Assembly: GCA_013400155.1 (NCBI GenBank)
Contig: VXBM01000891.1
Coordinates: forward strand, 285,062 to 349,061
DNA length: 64,000 bases
DNA from: Helopsaltes ochotensis
Taxonomy: Eukaryota > Chordata > Aves > Passeriformes > Locustellidae
Direction of reading: 5' to 3'
The position numbers and the translations under genes are program-made. Position 1 is the first letter of the stretch. The number at the start of each line of letters is the position of its first letter. The notes beneath the pieces are model-generated. The model was not told the origin of the DNA, did no database searches, and saw only the letters and a list, made by a program, of their open reading frames with translations. Below, piece after piece: positions 11,053 through 22,735 of this stretch.

Positions 11053-14000
11053 TCCCAAGGATGGGATTGGAAACCACTCAGTTATGTATTGCTGAGGTAC
11101 ATGAGAAAAACACCTGAATCAGCCACTGCACCCCAGGAACTGCCCTAACACTGGCAGGAAACAGGGTCTTGCTGCACTGCCTGGGGCAAATGTGAAATCC
11201 TGAGCTGATTCAGATGCCTTGTGCTGAGCTCGCTGTCACCAGAGCCACATTTTTGTGTGCAGGAAAGGAGTGGAGAGTTACAGTCAGGGGGAGATGATAC
11301 AGACATGCCCAGTGCTGTGCTCGTTACCCTACTCTGGCCTCACCAAGATGTGCCTGTGCTCTGACAGTGGCAGCTCAGGAGCTGACATAAAAGTTAAGTC
11401 TAAGCAAGAGTCCCAGCTGTCCCAGACTCAGATCACAGATAAATGGGTCGGTATTTTGAGCATCAATCCCTGAATCTTGGTCTAGAAATGAAGTCATTCT
11501 GGGCTCTTTCCTCTTCACTCATTAACAAGAATAATCCCATGGATGGGTCTTCCTCACTGCCTCTGGCAGAGGGAAATGAGGCCATGAATAAAACAGGAGT
11601 GAAGGTAGGCACCAGTTCCTTCCCACCAGTACAGTTATGTGTTGTACCTTTGCAGGGAGAAGTTGCTCCTCGTAACAAACCACTTTCTTTTTCTGATCCT
11701 ATCAGAATTTTAACACCTGGACTTGCTCCCATGTTGGGGCAGAGGTGAACCTCACCATTAGTTCCAGAAAGTTCTCTGAGACAGCCAGGGGTACTATAAC
11801 AGTGTGGTCACAGACTTTTCTACATTGGATCAGGGTCTAAACTGCTCAACTCCTGCTGGCTGTGACCTGCTGCATAAAGGTGTGCATCAAGTTTCTGGAA
11901 ATGAGCTCTGGTTATGCATGAAACTAGGGGATAAGAATGTAAATATAGCTGTAAGGTAGGAAATACTGTGTAAAAATACCTGAGCTGGGCTAACTGAGAC
12001 CAGCCCCCATCTGTGTTGGGCTGTAACCTCCCATACCTGCATTTATGGACTCATCCAGCTCTTCACTAGCAGTAGTTAGGGACTAACTCTTTCTGGGCCT
12101 AATAATCACAGTTTAGGTACATTTGGGCTTTGCCAAAGACTTTCCAGGGGTTGGTTGTGCCATGGGATGTGCACCCATCACACCTCACACCAGCTGAACC
12201 TGCCTGTGCTCCCTCCTCCCCAGGGCCAGTCCCGAGGTTTATTCCCACAAAAGGCAACCCACAAAAGGCAACGGAGCGCTGTGATTGCCACGGAGCAGCC
12301 CCAGGCTATGCCAGGAATCCTCCTCTTCGGTGGCTGGAAATACCCAGGTTACTTTCCCAATGACAGCTGATTTCCTAGTTTAAATTTAGGCCTTGAGATC
12401 ACCGTGGGCAGGCAATGGGTGGATTTTTCCTAATGCAGCTGCATGGGGGAGAGGTTGTGCTCTGTGCTTTTCCTGGAGAACTTCGTTTTGCAGAGGTGTT
12501 TTCAGTTAATGTGGGTTTTACTCTGGATTCTGCCAAAACAGTTGTCCTCATGACCTTAAATAGGAGTTGATAGGACAGGGAACTCTACGAGGGAGATCGG
12601 CTGGTGCTCTTTGGGACATCTCTGTGATTGCCTTGCCACCCCCTGCTCCTTTCCTGCCCTTGACATCGCAGCTTAGGGATCTGCAGGAGAAGCTGCACGG
12701 TCTCCATGCTTGGAGGCTTCTGTGACTCAGCTGGATCAAGCCCCGAGCAAGCTGGTGTGGATCCATGGCTGACCTTGCTTGGAGCAGGGGCTGAGGCTGC
12801 AGACCTCCCCCAAGGCCCATTCCAACCTGGAATCATCCTGCAAGGATGCAAGGATCCTCACAAGGAGGTTGCTAGATGAGCTTGGTAATTAGCTCTGGGT
12901 CTTCCCCTAGTGAGCAGCTGCTCACTTCGGATTTGTACAGTTTGGAAACAAGCTTTTTATTCCTTGTACCTTGTCCAAAAGAAAGGAAAAGGAAAATCCC
13001 TGTGAGCATTGCACTTGGATGCCTGATTTACCGTGGGTTTGTGTCTCGATGTTGATTGACTTTGGTGCTGAAGAAAATATGAGCTCTGATTAAAAGCTCC
13101 CCGATGGCTGTTGCCTTTTAAGAGGTCTCTGGTGCGTGTGTTTCTCCAACATTTAATGGGACACAAACCCACAGATTGATTGTTCCTCTGAATGGATACA
13201 CTTACAGGGTCTTTTCTTCTCTCTCTCTGTTCTTTCCAACATAAACTTTCAGAAGTTTTGTAGAAAAGCTGGTTCCGTGAGATCCCTCCTTCTTTGTCCA
13301 ATTTGCTTAAAAACTTGCCAGCCTGGGGCACGGTGGCAGGAGCTGGATCCCAAACTGCTCATCTACATTCACCCAGGACGCAGAGCTGCAGACAAACCCC
13401 AGATCTTCTAGGGTCTCTTGTGTCCTTGGCTGAAGACAGAATAGGTACCGAGCTCTTTGAAAACGTGACCCTTGCTCAGGTTTGTGTGTGAGAGCCAGTA
13501 TCTGCCAGTTTCTTGCTTTGTATTTCATTTTGTTGAGAAAACAAGCCATAATATGACCTATGACTGTGCAAAAGTGGGATGGACCTTCATGATCAAGGAC
13601 AAGATCAAAAGCAAAATGTTTTGTATGAGGCTCTGGGTACCCTTTAACCTCTGATCCCACTCCCCCTCTGTCTCCTCCTCTTCCTTTTTTCTTCTCTTTG
13701 CTGTCTTTGTTGCTTGGTAGCTCTGGTGTTTGCTACCAAAAGCAAAAACTACAGTGTTGTGCATTGAAATGGGGATGTGTAGGGCAAAATCCCCCGTTGC
13801 CTTTCCTTGGTGGCTCCCCTCAGCTTCACTCTGCCACAGGATAGACTCTTAGTCACTAAAACACCACGGCAGGAAGGTCTGGTGGCTGTCTTGGAGCTCC
13901 CCTCGCATGTGCTTGAAAGATTTGTGTGTTCCTCGGCCAAACCTTGATTTTTTTTCTTTCTGTTAATTGACTATGTGGACCGAAACACGGGACAAGTCCT

Positions 14001-14192
14001 GGGCTTCAAGTGACAGTTCTGTGACTGAATTCCCTGCTCCTAGGCCTGTGAAGCTCCAGCCTGATCCTGATAGCCGCAGTCTATATCTGGAAGGAGTATT
14101 TTGCCTCCCACCTCGGACACCAGGAGGTATCCAAACACCAGTGTAGTGTCCCAAAGTGTGACGAGAGAATGACCTGTCACCTTCCTGTGAAG
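11053..14192. other. Unique non-coding DNA
   Basis: Includes a 29-nt pyrimidine-only tract at 13671-13699. No gene, RNA or interspersed repeat recognised; 12540-12860 has GC-rich open frames without motifs. Confidence 0.5.
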
Positions 14193-14198
14193 GCTGCC
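14193..14198. repeat. Target site duplication, solo LTR 2 (left)
   Basis: 'gctgcc' here matches 'gttgcc' at 14555-14560 with one mismatch. Confidence 0.65.
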
Positions 14199-14554
14199 TG
14201 TTGCCCTGATTTTTGCAGCCTTTCTGATGTGTTTCTCAGCTGTCAGAATGGAGTCAGAATCCTCAATGTTCAGGCAGTGCTTTGCCTTTCTCACACTGGT
14301 GTTATCTGTAAGATAAGGTTTGTTTGGGATATGGATTGGTAAATATCACATGCCTTTAGATACTAATTGATACTAAATTGTACTGACTGACCGTCAGCTG
14401 GGCCTGTGGAGAGGAGAGGTGTTCACCTTCTCATCCAACCCCTGGCATGGACCTGACGTCTACTTAAGAAAGAAAGAATAAACAAAAGGCCTCTTTTGGG
14501 TCCTTCTCCTCATCGAGTGTCCTGTGTGGTTCTTGCTGAGCTGAACAGTCCACG
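14199..14554 (+). mobile_element. Solo LTR, copy 2 of the same family
   Basis: Begins 'tgttgccctga' and ends 'cagtccacg', so the terminal CA appears mutated to CG. AATAAA lies at 14477-14482. It is 356 bases long, about a dozen more than the other copies. The extra length comes from a local duplication of 'atactaattg' around 14360-14382. The flanking 6-bp duplication has one mismatch. No retroviral genes adjoin it. Confidence 0.88.
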
Positions 14555-14560
14555 GTTGCC
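14555..14560. repeat. Target site duplication, solo LTR 2 (right)
   Basis: 'gttgcc', one mismatch from 14193-14198. Confidence 0.65.
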
Positions 14561-17500
14561 CAACCCCTGGTCATGCAGGACCCCACACTAGAGCTAAAGG
14601 ACAAAGGAATCTCCAGAAAGCTTGGGCAAGGAGCAGGAGCAGCTGGGGTCTGAAGGCACTGCCGGTTTGCACCACAGGGTGTTGTGTCCTGTTCCAGACC
14701 CCCAAGCCAGCAGAGTGGCAGCAAGAGGAGGTGGCATGAAAACCCTATCCTAGAGAGGGTGAAGTGCGTTCTTGCCCTGTGGAATATCGAGTGCTGCATG
14801 GCTTCATCTGAGGCGTTCATGTTTCTCTGCTGGGACGGCCGGGAGGGAGGAATGCAGCTTGTGTTTCACCCAGGAACGTGGCGGGCTTGGCCACGCTCTG
14901 GCTTCTGCCGCTGGGGGAAGGCCCGTACCTGCTGGTGGGCGCCGGGGCTGGGACAGCAACCTGCCCCTGTCTCCAACAAAGGAGACTGTGTTCTGGCTAA
15001 TTCCCCATTCAGTGCCCTGGTCAGCCCCGAAATGCCATCGAGAAGATTGGCCTCGCCAGGGAGAGGTCACGACTACAAAGGGGCAGAGGCAAGGGAGAAG
15101 GAGCGGGCTCGACGGGATTTGTCTGAGTGCTGCACATCAAGGGCCCGGTCCCCCCGTGCTTCCCACGCTCTTTGTGTTGCATTCCCGAAAGGAATACGGT
15201 GCAGGAGGGTGGTGTGAGTCCAGTGACGTGGCCTGGAACAGCAGTGGCGTGAGCAGGGCTCCTCTTGCTCTGCCTCCTCCAAGCCGGCAGGGAAAGCTCT
15301 CAGTGGAGGAGGGAAAAGCCACATTTAATAAAGGAGATTATTGTAATTATGTTGCAATGGTGCTTGGGTCTTACATGTAGTATGAGTTTCACTGAGAGAG
15401 ACTTCAAAACGCTGCTGGGTAAGTGCTGCTGGGCTCCTGTAGCAGGTGGGGAAACTGAGGCACACGGGTTTGGTCCTTGCTGGAGGTGAGGAAACAGCTC
15501 AGTGCTGGAGATGGAGGCAGGTTTTCTGCCTTTGTCAGCCCTAGAGAGCAGCCCAGGCACTGCGAGAGCCAGAGCTGTCCCACTGCTGTGTGACCCAGCA
15601 CAAAGCTCGGGTGCTTGAGGTGAGATTTTGGTGTTCAGACCTGAACTTTAACATTTCGGTTCCCGGTAGCTGCCGAGTGCTCTCTCCTGGCAGAGCCCTT
15701 GCTGCAGTGCACAGGGATTCGTGCAGCCCCTTCAGCGATATTCCCAAGCCATATGCCGTGGCAAAGCTCTGTATCCAGGCTGGGTTTGCAGGGAGCTTTT
15801 GGTGCCTGGCAGAAAGCCCTGGCTGAGATCTGAGCACCTCTGAGCTAAATCCAGTGAAATTCTCGCTTCTTCTGGGGCTGGACCCACACTCGTGCAGGAT
15901 TTCCCCCCCGGTTTTATGGGCTTGCTTGGATTTTATTGAAAACATAATGACTGCAAAAGGGCAGTCACCAAGGTCTCCTGGAGCAGGCGGTGGCTTTCTA
16001 AGGGGCCGGGAATCGGCCCCACCTTCCAGAGCAAATAAACATATGGATCACAGAGTGCAGGTGGAGGGGGAAGTTAAAGGAGGGAAAAAGGACTTATCTG
16101 GCATCTCCTGCCTGGGGTGGGTTTGGGTCTTCCACCCTGAATTTCACCAAAGCTTGCTGAGGTTTTTCCTGCTCTGAGTCAACAGGGAGACCTGAGGCCA
16201 GACAGATCAGTCCTCTGAGCTGGAAGATCTCTACCTGCTGCTCTCCTGACAAAGAAACCATCTGTGCTGCTTGCTGCTAGCTGGATCACTGCTTCTAAAT
16301 TTGATCCTGGACTATGGAAAAACTTGTCAACTCCTGAAGCAGCTGGCTGGAGGAGCTGGTTGGCAGCCTGCAGCAGCAGGGAGCGGTGTCCAGCGCGCAT
16401 CATGTTTTGGCATGTCCACCTCCCTTTCGAGCTGCCTTGGAAGGCTTCCCGGGATATTAGCTCTTTATGGAAAAGAAAAAAAAGGAAAAGGAAAAGAAAA
16501 AAGGCAAACCCCAGTGGCTGCACTGCAGCACATCCATAACCATCTCCCTGCAGTTCACGGGAGCAGGCGAGCAGCCACGGCACCGCGTCGCAGCTCGGCG
16601 CACTCACCCTGGATTTCATCCAGCCCGTGCTTTCCTGCTCAGCCATGATTATCCCTCTCTGTCTTTTGCAAACACCTTTAAAAAGAAGTGCTCTGACAGC
16701 AAAATTACTGGAGCAGGCTTCTAGGAAAGCCTGCAGTGCACGGTGCCTTGGGGAGCCCCATGGCCTTACAGGGCAGGCAGCCTCGAGCGCCGGGAAGCCA
16801 GACCTCAGTCGAGATTTCTGTGTGTGCCAGGTCTTCTGAAGAGAGTGTAGTGGTCTGTTCTTCTACCCCGTATCTGATGCAGCTGATTGCACACTTTATC
16901 TCGCAGGTGAATCGCAGGAAATCAAAGCCATGGCTTGGGCTCAGTGGATCCAGATGTTGGCGCTGGCAACCGCTGACTGGAGCTGGGGTTTTTTGAGGCT
17001 TTTTGAGCCTGGTCCCGTTGTCAGGCCGGCTTTCCGCCTCTTTGCTTCTAGTGTCAGCTCCCAGGGAGGCATCAGAGAGGTGACAGGGCTGCCTGGCAGG
17101 AAGGGGGGTGCTGTCTGGGGGCCGTGGCAGTGTGAGGGACGAGGCACAGGGACGTGTCCCTGCCTGGCCCCGCGCTGACCACGCTCGGGTGGCTGCAGCC
17201 CCAGCAGCCCGTGGGCACTCCAGAGAGCTGCGTGACAAAGCTCCTGACGGGAGAGCAGCCCTGACCTCCGTGACCAAACCAAGTGTTTGTTTCTATTTCG
17301 GGCTGCTGCTCTTTTTTTAACCTTTTGACAGAGGAGATCTGCTAATCTGTGGTAAATAAGGATTTTTCTCCAGTCCGTGAGCATGTTGGTAAAACATCCG
17401 TGTGCGTATGACTTCGCTCTGCTGACGCCTCAAATATTTTAGTGTGCATTTTAGTGCTGTTTGCTGAATGAAGTGGGCGTTTGCAAAAGATGTCAACATT

Positions 17501-20500
17501 GGAGTGGAGTTTGCCAATGGTGATGTGGTCATGGCTCACGGGGAAGCCAAATGTACTGTGCAAATACAGAAGAAGTGCTGATATCAGTGACCTTTCCTGT
17601 GTGATAGGAATTCTACACTATCACATCTGAGGTGAATGGAGAAGGGACCTCCATCCATCCATTCATCTGTCCTCGGGACTTTCCCTCTTCTCTCACCTCT
17701 AGTACCAATTTCCTTGTGCCAAACACAGGAAAATATTCCATAGAGATGTTTGCTCTGGGAAAAAAACGTGCTGGTGACTGAAGTGAGCAGCAGGATACAC
17801 CAGGGTACTGAAGGCATTTGAGAAACATGTAAAGCAAAATCTGTGTTTGAAAGTTAAAATTTGAGATTTAAATTGGATTTGAAATTAAAGTGGGCAACAG
17901 AGTTCAGCATTTTTTATTCAGCCTCTCCCAGTGTGTCTGGAATAAATTGGGAGGGAGAGGGGAAATAAGTGCCTTTCAATAAAAGGAGGGTTGCTGAATA
18001 TAATCAGCGTAGTCATATTTAGGGAGCACCCTGGGGACGTGTAATTGGAAGGTAAGATAGCCCTGTATATAATGCTGTGGTAGGCTGTCAGCAAGTGGCT
18101 GTGTTCCAGACAGACGTCCAAGACATTTTCTTCGGAGTGTGAGCCAGTGCTCAGTTTGGGGAGGACAAGCTGTGGCGATATTAGCTTTTTATTATGTCCT
18201 GCTCTGCAGAGAATCCAGCGCCTCGGAGAGGATATTTAAGAATGCATTTACATCTTGCTTTGCTCTGGGTTTTTCCCACAAAGCACTTCAGCTGGTGTAA
18301 ATGCGTAAGGGCAGCGAGCAGGTCCAGGTCTGGGGGCTGATTTTGGTTCTGCTGGAAGGGCAGCCTGGGGGGGTTACCTGAGGGGCAGCCCTGGGTGGGA
18401 GATGGTCTGTGCAGTGCTGCGAGTGCAGATGTACAAATAAACACGCACGAAGGAGGTGCCCCCTGGGCTCATGTGAGTCGGTGAACTTGACAAACAGATG
18501 CTTGTTAAGAGGGTCAAATCCACAGGTCGCAGCAGTGCCCCCCCCTGTGAGTAGTTTCCTCTTTAGCAGCTGAGCCCATCACCTGTGTTCGGGGTTTGAG
18601 TTTCACACCTCTGCCAAGCTGGACATTTCCTGGCTCTTTGTAAGCAGGAAATCTCTCCTTTCCGTTTTTCTGCACTAGCAGAGATATGTGATGATGTGCA
18701 TGAGCCTCTAATTGGCTCCGTGGATTATGTGTGCTGCACACAGCCCGCGAGCCTGACCCGGGATCCCCCATCCATCTGCAGCTCAGGGGAACAGGAACTT
18801 GAGAGATCTTTGCACAATGCAGATATTCAATGGGTGTAATATTGCAGGAACCCCAGCTCAGCTTAAATTGCCAGTGCTGAACTCTGAGTCCGCATTTATC
18901 AGCTTTCTTCTTTATGAATCACTTGCCAAGCTCATATTTGACTCTAAAAATGTTACTAAAATTCATTCATCTCTGGCTGTACTGCATTTCTTTGCAGGTC
19001 AGACACCAGGTCCTAAGTGGGATCTGATACTGATTCAAAACACATTGAGGTTTTTCATCCAAATCCTTTTCTTTAAGTGCACTGTGGCAAATCTGGAAGT
19101 TTAATATATTTGAGGAGAAAAATAACTTTTCTTCCCCCTTTTTCTTTTAGTCTTGCGGATAGTCTTACCCTGTAAAATGTGTTGCAAAAGTAGGAAGTGT
19201 ATCTGCACACATGATAATTTCTGCTGAATGGGGGGGGTTGTGTTTATTGTGAGGCTGTCCTGGGATGAATGAATGAGTATCAAACCATGTAATACAAGTA
19301 TCTGGGGTTACTGTGAGTCAGTGAACTTCAATTGCAGCATAGGTAACACCTCAGGCCCTCTCTTCCAATAGGAAAAAGAATTTCACAGGGCAAAATCAGG
19401 AGAGTCTGTCGACCAATGAACGTGTGCTTTGGGAGTGAGTCACATTCATAAAGAGTTTCAAGTTTGTGGTCTGGCAGATCTAGGGAGATGATTAAACCCA
19501 CATAAAAGACCTTTATTAATACAGTTTCTATAGTTCTGCACCAATGTTAGTGCAGATGGAGCAAGAGAAGAAGGACGGAGGGGGGGAATTACTTACCCAT
19601 GCTGGCAGCGTGAGTCACTGCCACGCTGGGTGAAACACAATCCTGGTGCTCCGTGGGCTCTGCACACACTCTTATCTCAGAATTCCTATCTGGGACACAG
19701 ACAGAAGCTTTGGTACCTGCAGTGATTGGCCCACAGGGTTTTTAGCTGCAGTGTGTGCCCTGGGTTGCTTTGAAGCAGGTCTCACCTCCTGCTCCCTGGT
19801 GCCCACTGCCCCAGCAGTGCTGCCTGGCAGGGACGGTGACCCCGGGACCCCATCCCTGCTCAGCACTGGGACAAAACAGAGGGGCAGGTCAGCCCCAAAG
19901 CTCATCCAGGGTTTTCCTGCAGTGGTACCCACCTCTGCACGGACTCCTGACAGGATGCTTCTTGGCCCTCTTCCCACCACCGGGACCAGTTCACAGATTT
20001 ATGCAATCCTTGTCCTGGGTTTGGAATAATTTGTCTTCATTTTTAACACTGATATGATTTCTTCCTAACGTTTCTACGCCTGGAAGTTTTCTGTTAAAGA
20101 AAATGTTTCTCATTATCAGCTGTGAGATTGCCAGGTCTGGGAAATATTTCTGGTTTGTATTACTGTCCTGGTGTACATGAGACATCCCAGAACCAAAGAT
20201 GATGAGATCCCTGTTTTATCTGTAAGAACAAGATGTTACCGGGTGCCGGGGGCGGCAGTCTCATCCAAAATCGTGCAGTCTGTCATTAGACCTTCTTCCC
20301 CCTCGGGCACCCAGCACGGGCATGCCTGGGGAGCCTGTCCCTGCAGCCCTGCCACCCTCCCCACCTGCCCAGCCCACTGCAGGAGAAAAAGGGGTCTGGT
20401 TCTGACACACCTTTGGTGCTGCAGCAGCAGCTGACAGGGAAAGTGCAGGAGTGATGATGGGGAGGGGGGGAAGAGGGGCACTTTACGGAATGACAGCCTC

Positions 20501-22024
20501 CAGACATCAGATCAGAAGTGGGTTTGTGGTGAAGGAGAGAGGCACAGAGAGAGCTGGGCTGAACCAGGGGACTTCTGGGGTGGGAGCTGCCGCCTTTATC
20601 TTGGGGAAAACCGCTGGAGACAATTTCCCAATAGAACGTGATGAGGACTTTGTCAGGGAGTGAAATAATTTAGCAAGGTTTGTGCTGCCCCTGTATGCTT
20701 TCAAGGGGCTGTAAAACAGATTTTCTCAGCAGTGTCTGTTCAGGTCTTTCAGGTGGGTCCTTCTCTCCCTGAGGTGGGTCTCCAGAAGGCAGAGATGTCT
20801 GCGGCTCTCACACACTCCTGTTAGAGCTGTGTGTAGGACAACCTTCCTCTGATCTACTAACAACTCTTGCCTTTGCCTGAAATCAGCGTTTTTCCCCCAG
20901 TCCGACCCATCCTGAGGAGCACAGGGAGATGCCACAGGGCGCTGGGCCCTTGCATGGGTGGCGGAAATGTGTCCTCTCCAGCTGCTCACCCTGCTCAGGG
21001 GCTCCTCAAGGAGATGCAGTAACTTTGCTTTCACATTCCATCCTCTGGGGCAGGATGGAAAAGGACCCATTTGTCACCCTCCCCACAGCCTGCTCTGCCA
21101 GGCCAGCTGTTTTGCCAGGGACAGGAGCAGATCCCAGCTCAGGCCACATTATTCCTACCCGAGTACACCCTGCAATTTTCTGCCTAGATAAATAATCCCA
21201 CACCTGCCTCAGGAAGGGCAGTCCCAGACTGAACTAAATATTTCTGCAAGCAAATACTGCTCTAGTATTTTTGGCATGAAGCTTAATAAATAAACAAATT
21301 TGCTGTTCCTCAGGATCACGTCCACCTCTCCTCTGCGGCTGTGCCAGGCTGGATGGTACCCTGAGCTTTACCAACACTGAACTAAGTAATTTCCCATCAC
21401 ATTTACGTATTGAGAAGGATCCTCTCAGCTCTCTAGCTTCCTGCTGAAGAATCAAAGCGTGGCTGGTCTCAGCCATACCTGCTGGCTTCTACGCTTTTTT
21501 AGAACGCTTTTTTCTACACCTTTTTTTTCATCTGGAAAGGAACTAGAAAATAATTTTCCCAGATCTTCCTTAGAGGTAGAGTTGGTGGCAATGATTGCTC
21601 ATGGCTCTGCTCCAAAGAATGGAGCAACCCAGCTCATTCCACATCCAAGTGGAGCTCTGTGCTGGTATCCTTCCAGGTACGTGTTCTCCTCCCTGGGCTG
21701 GGGGTCACCTGCATGAGGAGCTCCTTGGAGGGGCCAGATTGGTTGATGCAGCTCATCATCAAAGCAAATGATGCGTCCAACCCTGCTGCAAAGCACCTGG
21801 GTGGAGGAAGCCCTCTCTAATTACTGCTTGTGAGTAATAACAGCAGTATTTGTGCTGAGCATGCTCTGCTCCGAAGGCATCGCTGCGGCCGGGGCTGCTC
21901 CTTGTGTGCTGAGGGGAGAGGAAAAGGGGGAGCAAATCAGCCCATGACAGCTTCCCTGTGTGGCTGGGGCGGCTGGGAGGGCTTATCCAGGCACGGATCA
22001 GCCAGTAGGTTGAGCCAATCCCCC
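14561..22024. other. Long unique non-coding stretch
   Basis: About 7.5 kb with no interspersed repeat that I recognise and no supported gene. It holds a 36-nt purine-only tract at 16469-16504 and moderately CpG-rich pieces (14830-15060, 16550-16620). AT-rich unique segments occur near 15320-15410, 17400-17560 and 18800-19100. GC-rich open frames of up to about 200 codons at 14684-15380 have no domain and overlap on both strands. Confidence 0.5.
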
Positions 22025-22067
22025 ATTATTTATATTATTTATATTTATTATATTTATTATATTTATA
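22025..22067. repeat. A/T-only tract
   Basis: 43 bases of only A and T made of 'tatt' and 'tttata' units. Confidence 0.95.
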
Positions 22068-22136
22068 CTCTGCACACTGGACAGTGAGGGCGTGAGGCAG
22101 GGCCTGGCTGTTGTGTGTAGGGCAGGCAGGAAAGGC

Positions 22137-22208
22137 CCCAGGGACTGGGAATGACCCAGGGGTTGGGGATGATCCAGGGGCTGGGGACGATCCAGGGGCT
22201 GGGAATGA
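22137..22208. repeat. 18-bp tandem repeat, 4 copies
   Basis: Four head-to-tail 18-mers of the type 'tccaggggctggggacga' with a few substitutions. The G-runs could form a G-quadruplex on the plus strand. The 18-bp period keeps a reading frame open, giving a spurious Gly-Asp-Asp-Pro repeat. Confidence 0.9.
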
Positions 22209-22299
22209 CCACCAGGCACAGCAGGACCTCCCTGGGGAACACCTCATCCTTTGGACAGATCACTCCCCAGGGCTAAAAGAAGCATGTACCTGAGCTGCT

Positions 22300-22365
22300 G
22301 TGTCCAAGGGAAGGAAAGGATTGCCCAGAGGGGTGGTGGATGCCTCATCCTTGGAAACAGAATAC
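22300..22365 (+). mobile_element. Possible CR1 fragment
   Basis: 'attgcccagaggggtggtgg' followed by 'atgcctcatccttggaaa' resembles the CR1 segment before the 3' tail. Short and diverged, so uncertain. Confidence 0.4.
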
Positions 22366-22445
22366 CAGAATCACGTGGAATGCAAAAGCCCTCAGAGTCC
22401 AGGCTGTGCCCGACCCCCACCTTTTCACCTAGCCCAGAGCAGTGA

Positions 22446-22590
22446 ATGCCACATCCAGTAATTTCTTGGACACCTCCAGGGATGGGCACTCCAACACCTC
22501 CCCGGGCAGCCCCTTCCAGGGTTAAATCACCCTTTCTGCAAAGAAATCCCTCTGAATGTTCAACCTGATCTTCCCCCGGTGCAGTTTGAG
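22446..22590 (-). mobile_element. CR1: CR1 LINE internal fragment
   Basis: On the minus strand it matches the CR1 region running from 'ctgcaccggggg' past 'atttctttgcagaaagggtg' to 'ggtgtccaag'. The 3' tail is missing. It abuts a plus-strand CR1 tail. Confidence 0.75.
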
Positions 22591-22600
22591 ACTGTGAAAC

Positions 22601-22735
22601 ACTCAAGTCCAGGTTGGACAATGCTTGGAGCCACCTGGAACAGTGGAAAATGTCCCTGCCCATGGCAGGGGGTGGAATGAGATGGGATTTAAGGGCCCTT
22701 CCAGGCCAAACCATCCTGTGACCCTGTGAAGGAGG
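22601..22735 (+). mobile_element. CR1: CR1 LINE 3'-end fragment
   Basis: 'aagtccaggttggacaatgc' through 'tgtccctgcccatggcaggg' to 'gatttaagggcccttcc' and a worn tail. Opposite in orientation to the preceding fragment. Confidence 0.85.

Noticed and set aside
14684..15380. Overlapping frames of 177 and 202 codons
   Set aside because: GC-rich sequence open in several frames on both strands; no known motif, splice pattern or codon bias.
22111..22293. Gly-Asp-Asp-Pro repeat peptide
   Set aside because: The 18-bp tandem repeat keeps the frame open; only four units and no coding context.
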